Of a DNA stretch of 64,000 nucleotides, positions 26,390-35,029 are shown piece by piece. The translations under genes and the position numbers were made by a program. This DNA is from Spirochaetales bacterium. Lineage in GTDB: Bacteria; Spirochaetota; Spirochaetia; DSM-27196; Alkalispirochaetaceae. The stretch covers positions 1 to 64,000 of the forward strand of contig JANQHT010000060.1 in the NCBI GenBank assembly GCA_028282545.1, read 5' to 3'. The notes under the pieces are model-generated. The model did no database searches and was not told where the DNA came from. It saw nothing but the letters and a program-made list of their open reading frames with translations. Each line of letters begins with the position of its first letter. Positions within the stretch are counted from its first letter, which is position 1.

Positions 26390-27395
26390 CGGGCAGGGAA
26401 CCCGCGGCTACGTTCGGGGAATCGGCGCCAAGCACGCGCAGGTACTCTTCGACCGCGGGCCGAGCCGTAAGCGAATCGACAAACTCGAGGTTGGTACGCG
26501 GCATCGCTTTTTCGATGAGCGGCGCCGATAACTGCGGCATCATGGCCGCGCTATACTCGGCCGCGGCGGCCGGATCACCGACCGCCAGCGAAACCGACTC
26601 GGCGAATACGTCGAGAAACTCCGCCACGTAGGCGTTATGACCTTCCGCGAACGAGGTCGAAATCACGAGTGAAGCCTGCGGAATCGGGCGCCCCGACTCG
26701 GACACGCGCGCCCACTCCTCCTGCAGATCAAACGCAATCGTCGCACTCTGGGCGCGGCTCATCACCATAGTGAGCATCGGCTCGGGCATGATGGAAACCT
26801 TCGTGGCGCCGGTGATAAAATTGGGTGCAAGTTCCGTGGAGGCGTTGACGTACCGGAGCGAGAAGTCGCGATCGGGTTCCAGACCGTTTTCCTGCGCCAA
26901 GTACCGGAAAACGATGTCGGGAGTCAGCCCGCGCCCAAGCATACCGATTTCCCGCCCTCGTAGTTGGTCCCAACTCTCGATCGGTTCCGCCGACACAACG
27001 TAGAGAATCCCCCAGACGACAACGCCGGCGAGTTGGACGGGAACCTCCTGGTTATAGAGGCGCGCACCGAGATTGGTCGGCACGATCGCGATGTCCGCTT
27101 CGCCGGAAACGAGGCGCGCACCCATCACATCGGGAGACGCAACCACCTCGATCGATGTCTCGTACCCGAGCACATCCACGGTAAGCGCTCCGGACGCCAT
27201 GTGACTCACACTAATCGCCGGCACACCGGTAGGAACGACGATCTGAACGGGTACCGTGGTCTCACCGGTCGGCTGGGGTACAGCTTCCGCAGCCGGTTCG
27301 AGCGGCTCCTGAGAACCTCCGCCAAATAGCGCGACGGGTACGATAAAAAGGCAAAGCAAAACGCCCACACCTATCCGATTGCTACGTAAATACAT
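26364..27395 (-). CDS. ABC transporter substrate-binding protein (NMT1/SsuA-like)
   Basis: A 343-residue secreted binding protein. The signal peptide (VGVLLCLFIVPVALFGGGSQEP) has the spirochaete-style junction. The mature part follows the NitT/TauT pattern: GVPAISVSHMASG, MGARLVSGEADIAIVPTNLG, YVVSAEPIESWDQLRGREIG and FITGATKVSIMPEPM. Substrates in this family range from taurine and nitrate to thiamine precursors and metals; the sequence does not decide. The start at ATG 27395 follows AAGGAGAG. A weaker DtxR-like box (27515-27533) upstream would suggest metal control together with the ABC pair. Confidence 0.8.
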   Translation of the reverse strand: MYLRSNRIGVGVLLCLFIVPVALFGGGSQEPLEPAAEAVPQPTGETTVPVQIVVPTGVPAISVSHMASGALTVDVLGYETSIEVVASPDVMGARLVSGEADIAIVPTNLGARLYNQEVPVQLAGVVVWGILYVVSAEPIESWDQLRGREIGMLGRGLTPDIVFRYLAQENGLEPDRDFSLRYVNASTELAPNFITGATKVSIMPEPMLTMVMSRAQSATIAFDLQEEWARVSESGRPIPQASLVISTSFAEGHNAYVAEFLDVFAESVSLAVGDPAAAAEYSAAMMPQLSAPLIEKAMPRTNLEFVDSLTARPAVEEYLRVLGADSPNVAAGSLPGDDFYYVK

Positions 27396-27514
27396 GCAAA
27401 CTCTCCTTCGAACGAGTCGGTAGCACCGCCGACACGAGCGTGCGCGGCAGCTCACCGTCTCGTCGCGTTTTGTTTCGATACTCACGGTCCATTTCCAACC
27501 GAAGAGACGACCAA

Positions 27515-27564
27515 CGGAGTTAGTCTCACCAAACTCCTTAACTCGGCCTTCTGCGATATGTCAA
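27515..27564 (-). promoter_or_regulatory. Promoter region with weaker DtxR-like box
   Basis: On the minus strand a consensus -35 TTGACA (27559-27564) is followed, with only a poor -10, by TTTGGTGAGACTAACTCCG (27515-27533), which matches 12 of 19 positions of the IdeR/DtxR consensus and 10 of 12 in its core. Confidence 0.35.
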
Positions 27565-27617
27565 TAGCAATCGGGGCGTCGGATCGAAAGAGGAATAGCA
27601 ACTCCTTAAAAATATAG

Positions 27618-28083
27618 TTATTTTTTATCGATAAAAATATCCGTTGCCGTTTTTCGACAAACCAGTGGGGTCAAGATTCGTTCGACCAGGGTAAGGACGC
27701 AGTGGTAGCGATCGGATCCGATGGCGGTATCACCCTCCCAGTGGCCAAGTGTTTCGTGGGTTTCGACCTCTGCAGGGCGACCGGAGATCTGCTCGGGGCT
27801 CCATGTGAGTTCGAGAAGTGCTTCAACGAGGTTCCAATGGCAGGGGGAGTGGTGGGAGGTTGGAGCCACGCGGAACTCCGCAACGTCGTGCGGTGGCGTA
27901 GCTGTGGGCCGATTCAACGCGGTAGGCATTGTTTGAGTTGGCTCGATTCCGTCCCAGCTCGCGGCCGATGGTGCTGCGAGTCCGTCCGAGGATGCGAGCG
28001 ATCTGTGCGTTCGAGCAGTGGTTTGTGAGAAGTTGGGATTCAAGAAATGGTGTATCGTTTTCTTTGTGCCTACCGTGTTGCAC
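27618..28083 (-). pseudogene. IS30-family transposase relic
   Basis: From 28083 a frame encodes the IS30 helix-turn-helix (FLESQLLTNHCSNAQIARIL, then GRTRSTIGRELGRNR). After a frameshift, a second frame gives WSPEQISGRP and VETHETLGHWEGDTAIGSD, with LTLVERILTPL, i.e. the start of the DDE catalytic domain. The 50-70 residues normally between WSPEQI and GHWEGD are missing, and the protein breaks off before the later catalytic acids. No terminal inverted repeats or target duplication could be recognised. The remaining gap between 27396 and 28250 holds an AT-rich stretch near 27590-27640 and nothing else identifiable. Confidence 0.8.
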
Positions 28084-28250
28084 TGAGTATGTGAATCCTC
28101 GACCGGTTCGCCGACGGCGGGCCCGCCGAACTCGATCTACGGATTGTTCTCACCGGCGCCCATCGTGGCACACCCATAGCGTTTAGAAATTGATATAGGT
28201 AAAAGTACGGCTCAGTTTCGACAAAACTCGCCTGCGGGCTCACTATGCGG

Positions 28251-28985
28251 TCAGGTGTCCATTCGAGCCGCCCGATAGACCCGTACCCACGAATCGGGAC
28301 CAGCAGACTGCAAAGAAAAACCACCGTACACTTCAACGTCCGTGAAACCCGCGCGTTCGAGGGCATCAATGTACCACTGTGCTCGGGGATGGACCAGTCG
28401 CTGTTCGATCGGTACCGATTCTCCGGTGCGTCTGTCGACAAGCTCCGCCCTGAACCGTGTCTCGAGGTCGGACGTTCGTTCGTAGGTACGAAGGAACCGC
28501 CAAATCGGAGTCTCGATGATGGGCAATCGACGCTCACCACCAATCGTGATCGCCTCCATGTCGACACACTGGAAAACGAGTATACCGCCCGGTGCGAGGG
28601 CGCGTGCAAACGCACCGATGGCAGCCTCGATGTACTCAGTACCGGGAAGGTGAGAAATCGAGTTGCCGATACAAAAGAGCGTACCAAACGGCGAGCTGGC
28701 GAGCGCGTCGACGCGTCGCATATCGTGTTCCCGGAGCTTCGAGGCGTACCGTGGTTCACGAACGCGTCGACCGGTTTCGATCATCGTGTGGTCGCTGTCG
28801 ATTCCCACAACGTCGAGTCCCCGGCTTCCAAGTGCTTCGGTGTACCCACCCGTGCCGCACGCTACGTCGACAACCGCGAGCGACCGGTCTGCTACCGACG
28901 ACGCAAGAAACGCCAAGACCGTCTCGTCCACCGGAAACAACTCGTCATATACCGGAGCGAGGGCACGATAGAACTCGGTTTGCAT
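28251..28985 (-). CDS. Class I SAM-dependent methyltransferase
   Basis: A 244-residue methyltransferase. It starts FYRALAPVYDELFP, has motif I VVDVACGTGGYTEALG, the ribose-binding IDSDHTMI, and SPFGTLFCIGNSISHLPG, then PGGILVFQCVD. This is the layout of small-molecule or biotin/ubiquinone-type methyltransferases; the acceptor is unknown. The start at ATG 28985 has GGGAGA upstream; longer in-frame starts exist. No operon partner. Confidence 0.78.
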   Translation of the reverse strand: MQTEFYRALAPVYDELFPVDETVLAFLASSVADRSLAVVDVACGTGGYTEALGSRGLDVVGIDSDHTMIETGRRVREPRYASKLREHDMRRVDALASSPFGTLFCIGNSISHLPGTEYIEAAIGAFARALAPGGILVFQCVDMEAITIGGERRLPIIETPIWRFLRTYERTSDLETRFRAELVDRRTGESVPIEQRLVHPRAQWYIDALERAGFTDVEVYGGFSLQSAGPDSWVRVYRAARMDT

Positions 28986-29140
28986 TCCGATCTCCCGGAG
29001 GGAACCTTCGCGTGATCCGGCAATCATAACGGGTCTCCGGAGGCATTTCAACGCTCGCCCGGCGCGTAGAGATACGAGTCCCGACGGATACTCCGGACGG
29101 CAACGGTCGGGACTCATAGTGCCGGTGCGCCGTTCGCCCT

Positions 29141-30598
29141 CTACGCAACTTCCAAACCCGCTGCCAGTAGCCCAACTCCGTGTTCGATCTCGTCCAGCTC
29201 GAGGTGGCCGTAGCCGAGGATAAGCGCATTCCCCAGGTCGCGGCGAGTCACGCGATGGCGGTCGACCGGGTAGAGGGCCAATCGCTCCGCCCGCATTCGT
29301 TCGAGCCAGTCCGCGCCGATAGACAACCCGTCAACGGCGAGTATGATGTGGATTCCCGTCTGGGTTCCCAGGACGCGGTAGGGTCGTTTCAGCGCCCCGG
29401 CGAGACACGCCAGGAGAAACGCGCGCTTCTCACGATAGACGTTCCGCATCGCTCGCAGATGGCGGTAGTAGGCTCCCGAACTCAGGAAGTGCGCCAATGT
29501 CAGTTGCTCAATGACGGGATTGTGAAGGTCGGTGAGCCACTTCAGCTCGCGTGCGCGGTCCATGAGGCGCGGCGGCAAGATGAGAAACGCCATTCTTAAT
29601 CCGGGCGCCAGCGTCTTGCTGAACGTACCAATGTAGAGTACGCGGTCGGGGTTCAGACCGAAGAGGGGGCTCAGCGGCGGACCGTGATAGCGGAACTCCG
29701 AATCGTAGTCATCCTCGACGATGAAGGTGTCGGCATCGATTGCCCGCGCAACGAGGTCAACGCGCCGGCTCATCGTCAGAACCGAGCCCATGGGAAACTG
29801 GTGCGATGGCGTCACGTAAACAAAAGCGGCCCGCCGGAGGTCGGGGAGACGTTCGGTGCACAGGCCGTCCTCGTCCACCGTGACTCCAATGACAGAGCCG
29901 CCATGCTGCGCGATTATTCGGGGGATATCGCGCGTAACGGGATCCTCCGTGACGGCCGTCCCGCGGCCCCGCGCCAGCAGCAATCGTGTGACCAGACCAA
30001 TCGCCTGGGTCGTACCCGCCGTCATCACGATCCTCTCAGGCGACGCATCGATTCCACGTTGACGCAGCAAGTACTCGCTGATCGCTTCGCGCACCTCGGC
30101 GACCCCTTCGGGTGGCCCGTACGACAGGAGTTCGCGGCCGTGCAGTTTCAGAACGGTCGTAATGCTCTTCTGCCACGCCGAACGCGGAAACCGCCGCAGA
30201 TCGGGGAGGCCCGACCGGAAATCGATGACGCCCTCTTCGAGTGGAGCGAAGCACGTTGATACGGGAGCGGCTCGATCGGCGCCGTTGGTCTTCCCGGGCG
30301 CGTGCCCCGCTGAGTCCGTCCGGGCACGAGGACGCGCGCGCGACGCGCTTGCTACGAGCCCCGGAACGACGTACGTGCCCGATCCGGAACGCGTCACCGT
30401 GTACCCCTCGGCGAGTAATTGATCGTAGACCGAAAGAACGACGGTGCGCGAAATGCCAAAATGCGCCGCCATGTCGCGTGACGAAGGGAGTTTCGCGGTT
30501 CCAGCGGGCCGCCCACGCTTGATCCCGTCGGTCAACCCGCGATAGAGCTGCCGGTACAACGTCTCATCGGACGTTCGGTCGATTACGATCCCGTACAT
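29141..30598 (-). CDS. MocR/PdxR-type GntR regulator with aminotransferase domain
   Basis: A 485-residue fusion. Residues about 10-80 are a GntR winged helix (LYRQLYRGLTDGIKRGR, LPSSRDMAAHFGISRTVV), then a fold-type I aminotransferase domain with TAGTTQAIGLV, the VEDDYDSEFRY strand and the PLP-binding lysine in YIGTFSKTLAPGLRM. MocR proteins usually sense PLP with an amino compound and often control the neighbouring divergent gene, here a DMT-family transporter. The start at ATG 30598 follows GAGG; a TTG at 30619 is less likely. Confidence 0.88.
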   Translation of the reverse strand: MYGIVIDRTSDETLYRQLYRGLTDGIKRGRPAGTAKLPSSRDMAAHFGISRTVVLSVYDQLLAEGYTVTRSGSGTYVVPGLVASASRARPRARTDSAGHAPGKTNGADRAAPVSTCFAPLEEGVIDFRSGLPDLRRFPRSAWQKSITTVLKLHGRELLSYGPPEGVAEVREAISEYLLRQRGIDASPERIVMTAGTTQAIGLVTRLLLARGRGTAVTEDPVTRDIPRIIAQHGGSVIGVTVDEDGLCTERLPDLRRAAFVYVTPSHQFPMGSVLTMSRRVDLVARAIDADTFIVEDDYDSEFRYHGPPLSPLFGLNPDRVLYIGTFSKTLAPGLRMAFLILPPRLMDRARELKWLTDLHNPVIEQLTLAHFLSSGAYYRHLRAMRNVYREKRAFLLACLAGALKRPYRVLGTQTGIHIILAVDGLSIGADWLERMRAERLALYPVDRHRVTRRDLGNALILGYGHLELDEIEHGVGLLAAGLEVA

Positions 30599-30691
30599 AA
30601 GTGGTACCTCAATATTCAAAAAATGTGGCTCTATGACAATACCGCCTGCCTTTCTACGCTTGGGTCCGAAACCGAGTATGGAGGGGCATTA

Positions 30692-31612
30692 GTGGCGATG
30701 CAGAGCGGCAGGAACGAAACGGTCCGTGGGGCAGTGCTGCTCGCCGCCGGCTTTGTGCTGGCCGGATCGAGCGTTATTGTCGGCAAACTGGCCGTCCGAG
30801 AAATTTCGACCTTTATCTTTGTGTGTGGCGGTCTCACCGTCGCGTTGGCGACGCTGGTGCCGTTTCGGGTTGCGTCGATCAAACGCACGTGGCGGATGGG
30901 TGTTCGTGAGTGGGCGCTCGTGTTTGTCCAGGGCGGGTCGGGAATCGTACTCTTTCGCGTCTGCCTCTTGAGCGGGCTCAGAATCGCGCCCGCGTTTGAG
31001 GCGGGTCTCGTGATGAGTTTTGGTCCCCTCGTTTTTGCGCTCCAAGCTGGAGTGATCCTACGGGAGAAGATACCGGGACGAGTTTGGTTCGCCGCTTGCC
31101 TGGCGGCATGCGCGCTTCTGATTACGCGACTCGACGGTTTCCGGCGCTTCGGAGATAGTCCGGTCGGCGGATATCTCTGGTTCGGCGGGGCCGTATTCTT
31201 CGAGGCGCTCCTGTCCATTGTGCGGAAAAAAAGCGATCACAAACGGCCCGCGCTGGACCACGCGATCTACGTGATCTTCGCCGGCTGGGTGCTCTCGGCT
31301 CCGCTGGCGATGATCGAAGCGATTGGGCACCCGTTCCCTGGGCGCGAGGCAATCCTCCCCACGCTCTACTACGGGGTAATGGCGACCGCGCTCGCGTATG
31401 CGTTCTGGAGCGCAGGAACCAAACGACTCAGCGGATCGGTGGTCGGCGTGGTGAGTACGCTCATCCCGCTATCGTCGATGCTCTTTTCCGTGCTCCTTCT
31501 GAACGAGATGCTTACTATGGCGCGGGCGATTGGCGGCACGCTGGCGCTTCTCGCCATGGTGGTTGCGGTAACTCGCGATCGATCGCGACCGGTCGCTTCG
31601 CGATCGACCTAA
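30692..31612 (+). CDS. DMT-superfamily (EamA) transporter
   Basis: A 306-residue inner-membrane protein of ten predicted spans in two EamA repeats (first about residues 15-145, second 160-295), with family features such as GLRIAPAFEAGLVMSFGPLVF and STLIPLSSMLFSVLLLNEML. Members export amino acids, nucleotide sugars or metabolites. The start is GTG 30692, since GGAGGGG lies 7 nt upstream; the frame is open to ATG 30623. The divergent MocR regulator probably controls it. It ends 31 nt before the convergent iolO-like gene. Confidence 0.82.
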   Translation: MAMQSGRNETVRGAVLLAAGFVLAGSSVIVGKLAVREISTFIFVCGGLTVALATLVPFRVASIKRTWRMGVREWALVFVQGGSGIVLFRVCLLSGLRIAPAFEAGLVMSFGPLVFALQAGVILREKIPGRVWFAACLAACALLITRLDGFRRFGDSPVGGYLWFGGAVFFEALLSIVRKKSDHKRPALDHAIYVIFAGWVLSAPLAMIEAIGHPFPGREAILPTLYYGVMATALAYAFWSAGTKRLSGSVVGVVSTLIPLSSMLFSVLLLNEMLTMARAIGGTLALLAMVVAVTRDRSRPVASRST

Positions 31613-31643
31613 AACCAAGCAGTGCGTCCGACCCGTTGCCTCA

Positions 31644-32465
31644 CTACCCCGTGGTTGCCGTGACGATCGGCCGCATGTGCTCGATTCCCTTCCGAATCGA
31701 CGTCGGGCCATCCGGCTTAGGCACGAACTCGCCCGATATCCACCCGTCGTAGCCGATGGAAGCGAGCGTCTCGACGAGTTCGCGAAAGTCGATATGCCCC
31801 GCTCCCGGGTACCAGCGGTTTGAATCGGCCACGTGGAAGTGGAACACGCGGTCACCGGCGATCCGGATACTCTCCGCCATGTCCGGCTCCTCGATGTTCA
31901 TGTGAAACGTGTCCAAGAGCAGCCCTATCGAATCGTTGCCCACCCGGTCCAACAGTTCCAGACTGTCCGCTACCCCGTTCGCATAGGCGGTCTCGTACCG
32001 GTTGATCCCCTCCAGGGCCACCCGGACACCGGCGCGCGCAGCGGACTCCCCTACCGCACCAAGCCCCTCCACCAGCCAGCCCGCAGCGGTCTCCCGCATC
32101 TCCTCCCGGGGAAAGACTCCCCGTACAAGACCGATAATGACCAGCGCATCCAGATCCGCCGCCAACGCGATGTGCTCGTCCAGACGCCCCAGGATCGCCT
32201 CCCGGACCGCGGCGTCTTCGCTCGTGAGCGAGAGTCTCTCCTCGCCCCACATCTGGCCGGTGCCGATCGCCGGTACGGAAAGCCCATACCGCGCCGCGAG
32301 CGAAGAGATCTCCTCCGCCCTCACCTCCCCGGCGTTGCGGACGGCAAGCTCAACGCCGTCATACCCCGCCGCAGCAACGGCCGCCATGGAGTCGCCCACA
32401 CTCCCCTTGAAGCTCACCGCCTCAAAGGAGGCCTGGTGCGTTGAGACTACGACTGACAGGTTCAT
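31644..32465 (-). CDS. iolO: Sugar isomerase/epimerase, likely 5-keto-L-gluconate epimerase (IolO-like)
   Basis: A 273-residue TIM-barrel protein of the xylose-isomerase-like superfamily. Metal-binding carboxylates and histidines are visible: VALEGINRYETAY, LLLDTFHMNIEEPDM, FHFHVADSNRWYPGAG and WISGEFVPKP. In Thermotoga maritima a protein of this superfamily (IolO) epimerises 5-keto-L-gluconate to D-tagaturonate. Here the gene is third after a zinc dehydrogenase and a creatininase-fold hydrolase, which mirrors IolM and IolN of that pathway; the name rests on that context plus family, not on specific residues. Confidence 0.68.
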   Translation of the reverse strand: MNLSVVVSTHQASFEAVSFKGSVGDSMAAVAAAGYDGVELAVRNAGEVRAEEISSLAARYGLSVPAIGTGQMWGEERLSLTSEDAAVREAILGRLDEHIALAADLDALVIIGLVRGVFPREEMRETAAGWLVEGLGAVGESAARAGVRVALEGINRYETAYANGVADSLELLDRVGNDSIGLLLDTFHMNIEEPDMAESIRIAGDRVFHFHVADSNRWYPGAGHIDFRELVETLASIGYDGWISGEFVPKPDGPTSIRKGIEHMRPIVTATTG

Positions 32466-32584
32466 CGCGCGCCCCCTATTGATCTCGCGGCAGTCGCCCA
32501 TCGCGCAGGAGCGCCCCGGGTCGGCCGCCACCGGCACGCACCACAGCGGGTACGCCCGGCAGCAAGGGCCCTACGAGAGATCCT

Positions 32585-33691
32585 CTACGCCTTGTCCCAG
32601 ATCCCGATCTTGGGCAGCTCGTGGATCGACTTCCACCCGGCCGACATCGGCTCCCGGCAGTACGGCTCCACCTCGGCCGGATCGCGAAGCGTGACCTTCC
32701 GCGGGTCCGGCACCGTTCCCGGCGGAAAGGCCTGCCGGATGTGGTCGTGCACCTGCGTCAGGTAGCTCAGGATCGCCGCAATCGGGCGTTTCGCCTTGTC
32801 CACGTGCGCCTTGCTCGGTGTCCCCACAACGCCCTCGGGCGTGGCGTATCGCTCGATCGCGATGTGCCCTTCCCCCTCGGACCAGCGGCTGGGCCGCCGG
32901 TAGGGATCAACCGAGAGGTCGAAGTGTCCATCCTCGATCAGCCGTTCCGGCGTGGAATCCTGGACGTACTTCATGTCGATCATCCACGGGAAGAGCAGCT
33001 GTGCCACCGACGTCTCCGCTTCCGCGGCGTGGATGAAGTTGGTCGAGAGCGAGTCGGGCCGGTCCGTAACGAAGAAGAACTCCCGGACCGCCCGGTGCCA
33101 GTCAATAACGCGCACCACCGCCGGAAGCTGGAAGCGCTTCATAAACTCCTGGATCGCCCCCACCAGCGTCCACAGGTGGCCGTGGTTGTTGATGAAGACC
33201 ATCTTCCGGTAGCCGTCGTCCCAGAGGCCCGCCATCGTGTAGATGAGCGCTTCCTGCACAACCTCCGGCGGAAAGATCATCGTACCGGCCATGCCGAGGT
33301 GGTGGTGCGGGTGGTTCCCGAAGTTGAGCGGCGGCAGGCAGATGTTGCACTCCGCGCCGTGCTTGGCCGTGTAGCGCCGGACGCCCTCGACGATCTGGGT
33401 GCACATGTAGGTATCGAGGCCGGTGTTGTTGTGCATGCCGTGATTCTCGGTCACACCGATCGGGACGAAGACGATGTCGTTCTTCTTCCGTTTCTCGATC
33501 GCCACCGCCCGCGGTGTGGACTGGATGTAGGTGTACCCCTTCCCCAGTTCCGACTCGGAGGGGATCTCGTATTCATCGAGGATCGTCTCGATCTCCGCCA
33601 TGGGCGCGTCAAAGAGCCTCTTCTTTAATCGACCTACTTCGTTGTCCTCGAAGATGATCTCCGGATACTCCGTGGTCAGCCACTTCTTCAT
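32585..33691 (-). CDS. iolN: Creatininase-family hydrolase, likely diketo-inositol hydrolase (IolN-like)
   Basis: A 368-residue metal hydrolase with the creatininase fold. Metal ligands are seen as IGVTENHGMHNNTGLD (Glu82, His84, Asp93), INNHGHLW, and AAEAETSVAQLLFP. Compared with ordinary creatininases (about 250 residues) it has about 60 extra N-terminal residues. IolN of T. maritima hydrolyses the product of IolM, a diketo-inositol, opening the ring to 5-keto-L-gluconate; related proteins are known as 3-dehydro-scyllo-inosose hydrolase. Position between iolM-like and iolO-like genes supports this role. It starts 10 nt after the iolM-like stop. Confidence 0.72.
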   Translation of the reverse strand: MKKWLTTEYPEIIFEDNEVGRLKKRLFDAPMAEIETILDEYEIPSESELGKGYTYIQSTPRAVAIEKRKKNDIVFVPIGVTENHGMHNNTGLDTYMCTQIVEGVRRYTAKHGAECNICLPPLNFGNHPHHHLGMAGTMIFPPEVVQEALIYTMAGLWDDGYRKMVFINNHGHLWTLVGAIQEFMKRFQLPAVVRVIDWHRAVREFFFVTDRPDSLSTNFIHAAEAETSVAQLLFPWMIDMKYVQDSTPERLIEDGHFDLSVDPYRRPSRWSEGEGHIAIERYATPEGVVGTPSKAHVDKAKRPIAAILSYLTQVHDHIRQAFPPGTVPDPRKVTLRDPAEVEPYCREPMSAGWKSIHELPKIGIWDKA

Positions 33692-33701
33692 TGCATTCCT
33701 C

Positions 33702-34760
33702 CTAGGGGTCTATCTCGAGCATCACCTTCATCGCGTCCGCCTTTTGGTTGACAGCGACGTCGAACGCGTCGTGAATCTTGTCGAAGGCGAAACGATGGGA
33801 GGTCAGGCCGGTGATATCTACCGTGTCCTTAATGCGATCCATAAAGCGAATCGTCCGCTGACCGAAGTGCTTCGTCCCACCGGACCCGGTGATTCGCAAG
33901 GTGCGCCAAATCGTTTTGCCGATCTCCACCGGTACCTTCCGACCGATCGAGTGGCCCACCAAGTGCACACGAGCGCTGTGGGCACCTACGTCAAAGAGTG
34001 ACGCCAGGGCGGCGTCGTTCCCGGAACACTCGACACACACGTTTGCGCCGTGCCCGCCGGTGAGGTCCATGATCTGGTCGACAAAGTCTGATGTCGGATC
34101 GACGCAATGGTCGGCACCGTACTTCACGGCCAGGTCGCGCCGCGACTCGAGCGGATCCGCAACGATCACCTTGGCGCCGCTCGTTTGTGCGACGATCAAC
34201 GCGGTCTGACCGATGGGCCCCAGGCCCAGAATGAGCGCCGTATCACTGGCGTCGATAAACCCGTCGTTGCCCCAGACGCCGAAGTACCCGATCGAAAAGG
34301 GTTCATGCCACGCGCCGAGTTCCCAGCTCCAGGAATCGGGAAACGCGTGCACGTACTGCTCTTCAACGACCATGTATTCGCCCATGCCGCCGGGCGAATC
34401 GGGGCGGAAGCCGATCTCTCGCATGTTCAGACACGCCGACGGCATCTTGCCCTCTTTGCAGTTGTAGCACGTGCCGCACCCCATCACGCAGTCGCCGATA
34501 ACCTTGTCGTCCACTTTGAGACCGCTCTTGCACTCGGGGCCCACCTCAATGATCTGACCGGCCCATTCGTGCCCCGGTGTATACGGTGCGATGTCGTACC
34601 GCCCTTCCGCGCTGTTCCCTTCGAAACACTCAACGTCGGACCCGCAAATGCCGCACATCTTCACCTTGATCAGCACCTGTCCGGTTCCGAGCCGCGGAAC
34701 CTCCACCTCTTCCACGCGCAAATCATGGGGGCCGTGCAAAAAAGAGACCTTGTTCTTCAT
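33702..34760 (-). CDS. iolM: Zinc-dependent dehydrogenase, likely 2-keto-myo-inositol dehydrogenase (IolM-like)
   Basis: A 352-residue medium-chain dehydrogenase. Catalytic zinc ligands: GICGSD (Cys39) and GHEWAG (His64, Glu65); the structural zinc cluster is CGTCYNCKEG with Cys110; the NAD fold is LILGLGPIGQTALI, with an acidic VADPLES strand end that favours NAD over NADP. IolM in T. maritima oxidises 2-keto-myo-inositol made by IolG. Here it leads iolM-iolN-iolO from its own promoter, divergent to the classical iol cluster. Other polyol dehydrogenases look similar, so the assignment depends on the neighbours. Confidence 0.72.
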   Translation of the reverse strand: MKNKVSFLHGPHDLRVEEVEVPRLGTGQVLIKVKMCGICGSDVECFEGNSAEGRYDIAPYTPGHEWAGQIIEVGPECKSGLKVDDKVIGDCVMGCGTCYNCKEGKMPSACLNMREIGFRPDSPGGMGEYMVVEEQYVHAFPDSWSWELGAWHEPFSIGYFGVWGNDGFIDASDTALILGLGPIGQTALIVAQTSGAKVIVADPLESRRDLAVKYGADHCVDPTSDFVDQIMDLTGGHGANVCVECSGNDAALASLFDVGAHSARVHLVGHSIGRKVPVEIGKTIWRTLRITGSGGTKHFGQRTIRFMDRIKDTVDITGLTSHRFAFDKIHDAFDVAVNQKADAMKVMLEIDP

Positions 34761-34789
34761 AGAAACTCCTCCGTCTCAAAGACACGATC

Positions 34790-34841
34790 ATTCTCGCACC
34801 ACACTTACCCATTGTCAACGTTTATTTTCAATGAAAATAAA
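34790..34841 (-). promoter_or_regulatory. iolMNO promoter with 21-bp palindrome
   Basis: On the minus strand TTGACA (34813-34818), 17 nt, an extended -10 TGC-GAGAAT (34790-34795). Just upstream of the -35 lies a perfect inverted repeat, TTTATTTTCA (34821-34830) and TGAAAATAAA (34832-34841) around a single A. Its sequence differs from the LacI operator across the same intergenic region, so another regulator is expected. Confidence 0.7.
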
Positions 34842-34949
34842 AAATAATCTGGATAAAATCCCGTTATAATTAATATCAAACTGAATGTCCGGCTATGAGG
34901 TCGGGCGCGTCGCAGGTGGTCGACGAGAACCGCGCCCGTTGCAAATCAA

Positions 34950-34987
34950 TGCAAACGCTTGCAAAAACAACGCACCCGGGGTACAAT
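34950..34987 (+). promoter_or_regulatory. iol operon promoter with LacI-type operator
   Basis: TTGCAA (34959-34964), 17 nt, TACAAT (34982-34987). TGCAAACGCTTGCA (34950-34963) overlaps the -35 and fits the LacI/CcpA consensus TGNAANCGNTNNCA at every fixed position. The LacI regulator encoded in the same operon (42547-43584) is the obvious ligand; a CcpA-like regulator is the alternative. Confidence 0.75.
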
Positions 34988-35029
34988 GGTCGGCACCACC
35001 AAACAAGATTTCGATCCGAGGAGAGCACT

